Shown: one piece after another, positions 43,474 to 53,410 of the stretch
Position numbering within the stretch: the stretch's first letter is position 1
Layout of the letters: every line of letters begins with the position of its first letter
NCBI GenBank assembly: GCA_027972325.1
Contig: JAPMOS010000003.1
Span: forward strand, 993,001 to 1,057,000
Reading direction: 5' to 3'
DNA length: 64,000 nucleotides
From: Paratrimastix pyriformis
Lineage: Eukaryota; Preaxostyla; Paratrimastigidae
Translations under genes and position numbers: made by a program
The notes under the pieces: model-generated
What the model was told of the DNA's origin: nothing
What the model saw: only the letters and a program-made list of their open reading frames with translations
The model's database searches: none

Positions 43474-44991
43474 ATGCGCTTGACCCGAGATTTGTTTCTG
43501 TGTCTATTATTCGTTGGGATTGTCGTGACCGAGCGTCCCGACGATGAACTTGGCCCTGTCGACTTCGAATCCCTCGTCCGGACGATCAACGGTGATAATG
43601 GCGCCGGATGGACTGCCTCTTTGAGCGCCGTCCCGGAACCGATGCGCGGAAGGACAACCGAAGAACTCCGTTCCATTTTTCCTTCGGATCTTGACGATTT
43701 GCATTTCCCGCTTCGAGCGAATCCCGATCTGTCCTCCCCCCGTTCTCCTTCGAACTCTTTGGCGGGACTGCCAAGCTCTTTCAACTGGAAGGAGCAGTTC
43801 CCGGCGACGTGGGGCCCCATTGGGGACCAAGGAAGTTGCGGCAGCTGCTGGGCTTTTTCTTCGACGTCTGCGCGTCCACTCCCCTGGCGATGGACCGGTC
43901 CATTTGACATCTTTGCCCAGAACTGTCTTGTCGGCTCGGCTCTTGATCAAAATGGATGGCTCCTGGGTGGCAACCTCCCCGCAAGATCTCCTCAACTGCG
44001 ACCATGTCTGCCGAACATCCCCCAAAGCGTCACCACCTCCTCTCCCTCTCTGTTGCGGTGATCTGCCTCAGACCTGCATCCCGGGATCGGCCACGGCCTG
44101 CGACAACGGGTGCCATGGCGGCAACTGCTTCACCGTGTGGCACTACCTGAGGTCTCTGCCCCCAACACGCCACCCGCACCAGCACCCTCACCCGCACCCG
44201 CACCGCACCCACACCCACACCAACACCCACCCTCCTTGTGGGTGTGCATGCCGGGAACCCGCAGCCAGGTGGGGGCTGGCGCCGAGTCCTGTGTGCCCTA
44301 CAAGGGCGTTGCCGGGGAATGCTCCGACATGTGCAACGACACGGCGACGCCCACCTTGAAGGACACGCTCTCTTCCACCGAGGCCATGGTCGCCGACCGG
44401 CCGGACTTCATCAAGTACCTCATCTATCGCGACGGGCCCATGCAGGTCCCACCCCGCGCTCCCACCAACCCAGCCCCCATCCAGCCAACAACTCCTGCCA
44501 TGCTCCCCCCCCCCCCCCTCCTCCCTCCCTCCCTCCCCCCCTGAAAAGAGGGAAGAGACACCGCAAGAAATGTAGGCACAGTCCACGAGGGAAGCGCCAT
44601 AGTCAAGCAGTGTCCACCAAGCCAACATACGCAAGCAGGCGGCAGCGAACAAGGGTCAGTCAACGGCAAAGCGCTCAGGCGGAAGAGCACGTCAACATCC
44701 GAGACCGGAAATCAGGACCCACAAGGGATCCGTCACATGGTGTGGATGGACAGCTCACGCTCTCACCACATCGCACGGCAGCAGCATGTGTCGCGCCAAA
44801 GGGGTCCCCGACACAGGCAAGACAAGGGGCAATCGGAGCATATGACACAGACCTTTTCGATTGGGTGCGCAAGTAGAATGTCGATGGCGAGCATCGACGA
44901 CGGACGGGACGGGACGGCAACGAACGGGACGGGTCGGGACGGGACGGCGCACCAGGGACGGGACGTAGGGGCAGCAGGACAGGCCGCCCCC

Positions 44992-45023
<32 letters not shown>

Positions 45024-46508
45024 CCCAACACATCAGTCCCTTTGCCGCACACACCCAACACCCCGCTATGCATCCAGACCACGATGTATGCGTATGCCGA
45101 CCTGGTGACGTACCGCCAGGGCGTCTACAAGCACCTCACGGGGGCGAACCTCGGCGGCCACGGGATCGTCCTGCTCGGGTGGGGGTCTGTTGGCCTCCGC
45201 CGCCCCTGCCACCCTGCCGCCCCGTCCCCACGCACCACACACCGCCCGCCTGCCCCTTCACCTTCCTCTTGCCCTCCCTGCCCCCACGCGCAGAGTTGAG
45301 AACGGCGAGGAGTACTGGATCGCCCAGAATAGGTCTGTCATCACACGCACACACACACCCCTCCCGCTCCATCGCCACTTACCCATACTTGCGCCCTGCT
45401 TACCCACACCATCGCACGTGCTCCCCCACCCGGACCCGCTGCCGTCCCGGCCCCGGTCGTGGCCTCCTCACCCCCGCCGCCAGTTGGGGCCCGAGCTGGG
45501 GCATGGAGGGGCTCTTCAAGGTCTCCATCGCCGACAACCGGTGCAGCTTCGGGGAGCTTGCCTACGCGGGGGCCATCCCCGACGGGGGCCAGGCCAAGCG
45601 CAAGGTGGCCCTGGTTGATGCGGCCACGGCCAAGAGCCTCGCCCCGGCCTGCAACTACGACAGCCCCAAGGTGCAGGTGACCTGGTCGCACTTCGACTCT
45701 GTCGAGGTCCCGCCCCGCACCCTCCCGCCCTCCACTCCTGCTGCCCCAGAACTGCCGGCGCCCACTTCCGCACCACGGCACCCGATCACCCGTCTCTCTC
45801 CACCCCTCCCCCTCCTTCCCCCTCCCTTCCCTCCCCCTCTTGCCGGGCAGAATGCCATCCAGGCGGCCAACAGCGTCTTGTCGGGGGCCTCCGGGGACGC
45901 GCGCTCCTTCTTCTGCCGGCGCCTCTTCGTCCCCGTCCGTCACCACCACCACCACCCCCCCCAGGGGCTGGAAGGGCGTGTGGTGGGAGGAGGAGGAGGA
46001 CTCGACCGGGGACCTGATTTGCACCTCCCCTCGCTCTCGGGGGTCCCAGGCGACCGATGCCGGGGCAGTGCAGCCTCTGTGCTACACGGCCTGCACGTCC
46101 TACCTGACCGAGTGGGTCGGCCGGGAGGAGGTCGCAAAGTGGATGTGCAACGGTCCGCACCTGCCCCCTGGGCGAGCCGGGCTACACCTCCGCCGCGGCG
46201 GGTTCATCGGTGTGTGGGCCCGGGGTGCAGGGCTGACCAAGACCACCTGGGGCCAGGAGGTCGCCGTGGCGGGCGACGCCCAGTGCAGCGCCTGGCTGGA
46301 CTCCCGGGGCACCAACCCCGTGGCCCAGTGGTGCCTCGTGGGTGGGGTCGTGGGCGGCCTCGTCCTCCTGGGCCTGGTGGTGGTGGGCATTGTGGTCTGC
46401 GTGTGTCGCCGGCGCCGGCAGCCCGCCAACCCAGCCGGCTTGCCCGTCGCGCCCACCTCCAATTATGCCTGGTCACCCCTCCAAAACTCTCCGACCCCGG
46501 TGCAATAG
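43474..46508 (+). CDS. Membrane-anchored cathepsin B-like cysteine protease (copy 1)
   Basis: A papain-family (C1A) lysosomal or surface protease. ATG 43474 starts a signal peptide (MRLTRDLFLCLLFVGIVVTE). A cathepsin B-like propeptide follows (FESLVRTINGDNGAGW). The mature region includes GDQGSCGSCWAFS (catalytic Cys, about 43840), SPQDLLNCDH, NGCHGGNC, GVYKHLTGANLGGHGIVLLG (catalytic His, about 45160; Gly replaces the usual Ala) and AQNSWGPSWGMEG (catalytic Asn, across an intron). Unlike standard cathepsin B, about 250 residues follow, including Cys-bearing NYDSPKVQVTWSHFD and YTACTSYLTEWVGREE. A single transmembrane helix (VVGGLVLLGLVVVGIVVCV, about 46350) and a short basic/Pro tail end at TAG 46506-46508. 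The intron at about 44450-45070 is 600 bp of repeats. Donors GTCTGC, GTCTGT, GTCCCA and GTCCGC. It is a tandem paralogue of the next gene. Confidence 0.9.
44905..45020. repeat. (GGGAC)n and (CA)n arrays in the large cathepsin intron
   Basis: GGGACGG units at about 44905-44955, then about 14 CA dinucleotides at 44991-45018. They lie shortly before the acceptor of the TTMYAYADLVTYRQG exon. Confidence 0.85.
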
Positions 46509-46819
46509 GAGCCACGATGCCCGAATGGGCATCATCTCGGGTCGGTCGCTCATCTTGGCCTTGCGGATTTCTCTTCTTTCCCTTCTCATCGTCGATCCGT
46601 GTTCGGGCATCCTTTTTGCCTTCTTTATGAGGCCTTTCTGCTGTATTACTCAACCGTTTTCTTTCGTTATCGGTTTGCCTTTGAGAGGTGGAATTATCCA
46701 TGTCGCAATTCTGATTAGACCTCTTGGCCCCCCGCGGAGGATCCAGACATTCTGCCCCTGCGTCGCCGGAAAGAGATTTGACGTGTTTGACTTAATGAAA
46801 TCTTCATCACCCCTCGGGA
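46509..46819. other. Intergenic region between the tandem cathepsin genes
   Basis: 311 bp, clearly AT-richer than flanking DNA. It must hold the 3' end of copy 1 and the promoter of copy 2. No small gene seen. Confidence 0.55.
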
Positions 46820-49706
46820 ATGCATCCAGCGTTGCTTTTCTCTTGTTGTGCTTTTGTTGCCTTCGCGGCAGCTCTCTCTGCTGGCGATGCTCCCATTGAC
46901 TACGCCTCGATTGTTCGAGAAATCAATGCGGAAAATGGGGGTTGGTCAGCTTCTGTTGATGCCGTCCCAACATGGATGCGCAGTATGACCGCCCAGGAAA
47001 CTAAGCGCTTCTTTACATCAGTCGAGATTCCCGAATTTCCTGCACATAGTCAGCTGAAATCTTCTCGTCAGACTGCTGAGAATGCGCAGGGCCTTCCCAC
47101 CAATTTCTCGTGGAAAGATAAGAGCGGCACTTGGGGTCCCATTCTCGATCAAGCCTCGTGTGGCAGGTTTATTCCCTTGATTTTTTCCCCCCGTTTGGTC
47201 TGATCGTGCTTTCCGCAGTTGCTGGGCCTTCTCCGCCACGACTGTGCTCTCGTCTCGGTATTATCTTGCGACGGGGTCCGCCTGGTCTACGCTGTCCTCG
47301 CAGGACCTCGTGAACTGTGACCACACCTGCATTGGCTCGACGACTTCGTGCAACAACGGCTGCACCGGTGGCACTCTCCCCGGTCTGGTTCCCCCCCGGT
47401 CGCCCTATTCTTGGCTGAGCTTCCCCCACCACAGGCGTCTGGCACTACCTCAGCGAGACGGGTGCGCCGTCGTCGAAATGCATCCCCTACGCGGGGACGG
47501 AGCGTACCTGCTCGAGCTACTGCCAGGACGGCACCACCCGCAAGAACACCACCCGCGGCACCGACGCCCTCCTCACCATGGACCCCCACGAGATGAAGTT
47601 CCTCATCTATCGCGATGGGCCCATGCAGGTCCGGGCGCAGACCCTTCCTCCATTCGGCCAGACGGCCGCCATGCCCCGCCTCCATTTGTCCCCCTGCCTC
47701 GTCCGCTTGTCCCATGCCCCGCCTCCATTTGTCCCCCTGCCTCGTCCGCTTGTCCCATGCCCCGCCTCCATTTGTCCCCCTGCCTCGTCCGCTTGTCCGT
47801 GTGCCTCATCCGGGCGTGCTCATCGGGGGGCTGCAGACGACGATGCGCATGTACTCCGATTTCGCGGCCTATTCGAGTGGCATCTACAAGCACCGCTCGG
47901 GCACCAACCAGGGTGGCCACGCCGTGACCCTGATCGGATGGGGGTCCGCGCAGCACTGCCCTGCCCTGCCCTGCCCTGTCCTGCCCTGCCCTGCCCTGCC
48001 CTGCCCTGCCCTGCCCTGCCCTGCCCTGCCCTGCCCTGCCCTGCACCGCACCGCACTGCACTGCACTGCGGAGGCCGAAGCGGAGATGCATGAAACATCC
48101 TGTCTGGCGTGCTGCGCAGATCCGAGAACGGCGAGGATTATTGGCTTGCCCAGAACAGGTCCGCCGGCGCCATCTCCCTCTCCCCTCCCCCTCCCCATCC
48201 CTTCCACCACCCGTCTGACGCCCTGTTGGTTGCTTCCCGGCCAGCTGGGGCACCTCCTGGGGCATGAACGGCTTCTTCAAGATCTCCATCTCCGAGAACA
48301 ACTGCAACTTCGCCGACGTCTCCGGGGCCGGCGCGCCCCGCACCTCCATGGTCTGTAACCTCCCCTCCCCCTCCCCTCCCCTCCTCCCTCTCTCCTCCTT
48401 CCCCTCCCCCTGCAATGGGGTGTCTGATTGTCGCTGCATCGGCTCTTGGGCGCGGCAGGGCTCCCGGGTTTCCACGGTGGACGTGGCCACGGTCAAGTCG
48501 CTTGCGCCCGCATGCAGCTTCGACAGCGAGCAGGTCCAGGTGGCCTGGCAGAACTTCGACACGGTCGAGGTCTGCCTGCCTCCCCGGCCCACCCCGCCGC
48601 CCGGTTGGCCCTCACCGCCGTTGCCATCACCCCCGCAGACGGCCATCTCGGCCATCAACACGGTGGCGAGCGCCCTGAGCGGAGACGCCCGCTCGATCAT
48701 CTGCCGGCGCCTCTTCGTTCCCGTCCGTCGTCGCGCCTTCCCTTCCCTGCCGCCTTCCCTGCCGCCTTCCCGCCGCCTTCCCTGCCGCCTTCCCTGCCGC
48801 CTTCCCTGCCGCCTTCCCTGCCGCCTTCCCCGCCGCCTTCCCTGCCGCCTTCCCCGCCGCCTTCCCGCCGCCTTCCCTGCCGCCTTCCCTGCCGCCTTCC
48901 CTGCCGCCTTCCCTGCTTGTGGCTGCTTCTACTCTTGGGCCAATCTGATGGATGGGGGGATGCCCTCCGGCGATGCAGGTCAACGGCGGTATGGCGCGGC
49001 CCCTGTGCCGGTCGGACTGCCTTTCCTACTTCCGGTCCTTCTACGGAGACGACACCCTCGCAGCCTGGACCTGCCAGGGTCCGCACCCCACCCCACCCAC
49101 CCGCCCTTCTTCCAATGCCGTTTTTGCACCGCACCGGGGATGGAGCGTCATGAACACTGCCCCGCCATTTTGGGTGTGTTTCGGGCAGGCCTGGCCATGG
49201 TGGGCGAGGCCGCCCCGTCCGGAAGCAGCACCTGCAGCCCGTGGCTGGACAGCGACGGGGGAGGCGAGACCCCCCCGACGGGCCTCATCATCGGGATCGT
49301 CATCGGCACCGTGGTCGTTGCCGTGGCGGCCATCGTCGGGATCGTCTGGCTGACCGCGCGCCACCGCCGCAGCACCATGGGGCCCGGCAACCGGCTCGGC
49401 GGTGCGGGCACGTACATGTCCGTCCTCCCGCCTTGGGCCCGCGTCCCCCTCATCTCCCTCGTGTGTTTGTTGTGCAGTTCTGTCGGTGGGACCACCACCC
49501 CGGTCCAGTCGCCCAGTGGTCTGCCCTTTTTTGTGGCGAGGCACCCTCATTCCCCTCCCCGCTCCATAGCCCTCTACGTCCAACCCCAGCCAACTCCAGC
49601 GTACGCCGGGACCGCGGCTCCTCCTGCCTATGTGGATGCTCCCGCCGTTTCCTATCCAGCCATCCCTGCGGCATACGCTGCCCAACCCAATGTCCCGTCT
49701 TTGTAA
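46820..49706 (+). CDS. Membrane-anchored cathepsin B-like cysteine protease (copy 2)
   Basis: ATG 46820 gives a signal peptide (MHPALLFSCCAFVAFAAALS), then propeptide IVREINAENGGWSASVDAVP. The active-site block SCGSCWAFSATT is split by an intron inside the Ser codon (donor GTTTAT, about 47167). Next: SSQDLVNCDHTCIG, NGCTGGTLP, the His block NQGGHAVTLIGWG (about 47910) and AQNSWGTSWGMNG (about 48150/48243). As in copy 1, a Cys-bearing extension follows (FDSEQVQVAWQNFDTVE, PLCRSDCLSYFRSFYGDDTL). A transmembrane helix (LIIGIVIGTVVVAVAAIVGI, about 49290) and a Pro/Ala/Tyr-rich tail (PQPTPAYAGTAAPPAYVDAP) end at TAA 49704-49706. Exon order matches copy 1, so the pair arose by tandem duplication before the introns filled with different repeats. 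All three catalytic residues are present. Confidence 0.9.
47656..47800. repeat. 45-bp tandem repeat, three copies, cathepsin copy 2 intron
   Basis: The unit contains CCTCCATTTGTCCCCCTGCC and recurs every 45 bp after the exon ending YRDGPMQ. Confidence 0.88.
47953..48048. repeat. (CCTGC)n pentamer array
   Basis: About eighteen copies immediately after the donor GTCCGC of the GGHAVTLIGWG exon; one unit is CCTGT. Confidence 0.92.
48735..48918. repeat. 12-bp array (CGCCTTCCCTGC)n
   Basis: About fifteen copies, some shortened to 9-10 bp, in the intron after ALSGDARSIICRRLF. Confidence 0.9.
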
Positions 49707-50058
49707 TATCCACGCTGCACCCGAGGTGTCTTTCGTTTGTGATATGGCTGAAAATCTCTTTTTTGTGAGGTTCCAAAAACCGTTTTTCAGACGACTGTCC
49801 GACCCGGCTTCGTGGGGGGGCCAACTCAAAGAATTTCAAAAAGGGAACGCTCAAATCTCCTTCCCAATCCAACAATCGCCTTCATCACTCCTTCTCCGGC
49901 GTCTGGCACTGCCACCATCAGGTCCTCCAGGTCTTTTTGGATTCTTGATTTTTAGCCTGTGGTGCCCGCGTTATTTTGGCCAAAACTCTTTCTTGCTTTC
50001 TCCTTGATTGAGTGTTCAGCCAATTGGCCATTCTGTTGACAAATAAGCGAATCATTTG
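49707..50058. other. AT-rich intergenic region before the CK1 gene
   Basis: 352 bp holding the 3' end of cathepsin copy 2 and the CK1 promoter. No coding signal. Confidence 0.55.
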
Positions 50059-52853
50059 ATGATTAAAGACACTCCAAACGAGCAAATTCGTCCGGCCCCT
50101 CAACCTGCCCATGAAGAAGATCCCGAAGCTCAACATCAATCTGCAAACATGCCGCCGATTCCGCAAGCCATTGGCAAACTCAAGATTGAACAAAAATTGG
50201 GGTGCGGCTCTTTTGGGGTCTTGTTTTCTGCCATTTCACGTTTTTTCTGACTGCTGAATTTGTTTTCTTTTTGTTTTCCACTGCTGACTGACATTTCGCC
50301 AATAGGAAATCTACCGGGCTGTCAATACTCAAACCGGTGAAGAGTTTGCGGTGAAACTGGAGAGGGCTATGACAAAAACTCCCCAATTGTTTTATGAGAA
50401 CCGCCTCTATAAGATGTTGCAGGATGGCGGGGTTGGCATTCCCCTTTCGCGTTGGTATGGAGTGGAAGGACCCTGGAATGTACTGGTGATGGATTTGCTG
50501 GGCGAATCGCTGGAATCATTATTCACTCGATGCCGCCGCATTTTTTCCCGTCTGTTGGCTCTTTCCCAACAGGTTGGTTAACCACAGTCCGCCATTTCCC
50601 CCACCAGTGAAAACGGTTCTGATGATTGCAGACCAGCTGATCACTCGCATCGAATTCCTCCACAACAAGAATTTCCTGCATCGCGGTCTGTTCCGCGAGA
50701 ACTTTTCTATTTTGATTGGACACCACCAAACCAGATATCAAGCCCGACAACTTTTTGGTCTCGCGCAACCCCCGGGATCCCATGATTTACATGATTGACT
50801 TCGGTCTGCCGGGTTGGGTTTTGGGGGCGCTTGACTCGCCGCTTTGAACAGGCCTCGCCAAGCGGTATCGGGACCACCGCACCCACCAGCACATCCCTTA
50901 CCGTGAAGACAAGGGCCTGACCGGTCTGCTCTGCTCTCATGTTGCCCTGCCACATGTTCATCCCCCTCCACCAAAGGCACCGTCCGCTACGCCACCGTCA
51001 ACACCCATCTGGGCATCGAGCAGAGCCGACGGGATGACCTGGAGTCGCTGGGGTACATCTTCGTCTACTTCCTCAAGGGCTCTCTCCCCTGGCAGGGCCA
51101 GAAGGCCCAGACCCGGCAGCACAAGTACCAGAAGATCGGTCTGGCCGCGCCCTCTTCGCTGAGCTGACCGGTTGATTCTCCCGCGAACGCAGGCAAGATA
51201 AAAATGACCCAGCCCATCGACTTCCTGTGCAGCGGGCTGCCCCCCGAGTTCGCCACGTACCTCACCTACACCCGCCAGCTCCGCTTCGAGGCGTCCGTCC
51301 GCCAGCCTGAGGGGTTGCGGGGGCGGGAAGGATCTGGCCGCCAAAGGCACACTCACACACCACTTTGCGCGCACGCACGCACGGCACGCACCCCTTGGCA
51401 CCTTTAGCAAGCCCGATTATGCCTACCTGCGGCGCCTGTTCCACGATGTCTTCGTGCGGGAGGGCTTCGCATGGGACCACCGCTACGACTGGACCCCCCA
51501 CGTGGAGGCGACCTGGGCCCAGCAGCACCCCGGTGTGGCCGCACCCGCGCCCCCGCCCGATTCACAGCTCCTTCTGGCCCAAGGCGCGGCCTTCACGGCC
51601 GAGCGTATCGGCACCAGCGGCGCTGCCCCCATGCATACCCCGGCCACGTCTGTTGCGCCTGCTTGCCCTTGGAGACGAGGACCGCCACCATCGATTCGGA
51701 TTTTGGGCTTTGGTTTCTCATCGTCTCGCACCTCCCTCCCTCCCACCTCCCCCCCACAGCCCTGCCGGCCTCACCCCTCACGCCATGGTGGCCACCCCGT
51801 CCTCTTCCACTCACATGGCCGTGGCTCCGGCGTGCCCCGCCACCCCCGCCTCGACCCCCGGCCCTCCTGGCGGCAGTGGGGTTGGCGCACTCAGCGCCGC
51901 CCAGACTCCGCCTCCATCCAACAACGGAGCCGCCACCCCCATCCCCTTCCGCCGGAGCACCTTCATCATCCCGCCCCCGCCTCCCCCCTACTCCCAGCGG
52001 CACCAGCTGCTGGCCTACCAGCAGCAGCAGCTGCACCTCAAACAGATGCAACTCCACCAGATGCAGGCCCACCAGAGCCAGCCCACGGCCAGCCTGGGAA
52101 TCTCCTCGACCGCCAGCGGCACCGTCCCGGCCGGCATCCACGTCCTCCCGGGCAGCATGGTCTCCGCCGGCCAGCAGGCCCCGCCCCAGCCCCAGCAGCA
52201 CACCGCAGAAGCCGTGGGACTGCCGTCGGCCCACCGGTCGGCAGTCCTGGGCGCCAAGGCCCCATCGCCCTCCCCCGTGGGTGGCATCATGCCCCGGATG
52301 GCCCCCATGCCCAGTGCCCACCCTTACACCGCCGCCCCGGTCATGGGGACCGGGCTCCATCCGAGAGGAGGTCTTGTCTGCAGGGCGATCCCTCCCTCCC
52401 CCGCCCACCTACTGCCCATACCCCCCCACCCCACCCCACCCCACCCCCCTCCTCCTCATCCTCATCCTCATCCTCCTCCCTCCTCCCTCCTCCTCCTCCT
52501 CCTCTCCGTTCCCATCTGATCTGATGCGATCTGTTTGTTTCTCCTCCACAGAACCGGCCGCTATCTTAACCCGGGGCGGCCTCCGGCAGACCAACCCGAC
52601 CCCCAACCCCGCTGTCTCTCCATCTGCCAGCCCCGCCGCCAGCCCCGCTCCCGCACCCATCGCCCAGACATCGGCCCCATCGCCCGACTTCGCCGCCCCT
52701 ACCGCTGCTCCTCAGCAGCCCGGCGCCTCCCAGACGTCGCCGCCTGTCTCCCCCTCCACCGGCAGGGCCCGCCTGTCTTCGGCCGCCCAACAAATCCCCC
52801 CCTCGCTTCTCCCCTCCAGCCGCTCATCCCACCAGGGTCTGGCCGCCCAGCAG

Positions 52854-52884
<31 letters not shown>

Positions 52885-53036
52885 CCTTCTCGGCAAGCGG
52901 CGCCTACCCGCCTCCTCAACGATGGGGCCGGACCACCCCGCCTGCCACGGCTCCTGGGCCTCCCGCGGCAGCCCCGGGAACCGCCGCAGCCGCCCCTGCC
53001 CCGGGGGCTCGCTCCCCGGGGGTTGGGCCTCGGTGA
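50059..53036 (+). CDS. Casein kinase 1 (CK1) family Ser/Thr kinase with a long Gln/Pro/Ser-rich tail
   Basis: ATG 50059 ([15 protein letters not shown]). The kinase domain starts [16 protein letters not shown] and, after an intron, [20 protein letters not shown] (Lys for ATP). It continues [20 protein letters not shown] and [16 protein letters not shown]. The catalytic loop [13 protein letters not shown] and the [10 protein letters not shown] motif are each rebuilt exactly across introns (donors GTCTGT at about 50684 and GTCTGC at about 50803). The CK1 hallmark [20 protein letters not shown] is at about 50978. SLPWQGQKA and [20 protein letters not shown] complete the fold. The roughly 450-residue tail is low complexity, with poly-Gln near 52000 and 52850, and may scaffold partners. 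Stop TGA 53034-53036. An intron with (TCC)n tract lies at about 52380-52550. CK1 subfamily is not decided. Confidence 0.93.
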
Positions 53037-53410
53037 TTGCCACCCCCCTCCAATTCTCCCCACCCCCTCCCCGAACCTTTGCTTTTGTACCTTCTCCCTG
53101 CGTGTTCCTCGTCGTGCGTGTTCCTCGTCGTGGCTGCTCTTCTCTTTCATTTCTCCTCGCTGGATACGTTCATCGGCGTTCGGGTTTTCGGCGATTTCAC
53201 GGCCCCATCTTTTGGGGAAAGCTCCTCTTTCCGACTCTGAGGGTACCCGGGGCCTATGTCGTCCATTCCAGTAACGCTTTTCCTTTTTGCAGAAGATCAG
53301 ATTTTTTCCTATTGCGACCACAGACAAAAAGTGATGATGGCCAAATCGCTGCTGCGGGCTGGAAGGTCAATCATCGCAGCCTAAATTCTCCGTCCCCGGG
53401 TCAGATACCT
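53037..53410. other. Intergenic region between CK1 and SF3A3
   Basis: 374 bp. Pyrimidine-rich at first, AT-richer toward the SF3A3 ATG at 53411. No gene seen. Confidence 0.55.

Noticed and set aside
47953-48048. (CCTGC)n considered as a telomere-like or centromeric repeat
   Set aside because: It is short, intronic and flanked by exons of an intact protease gene.
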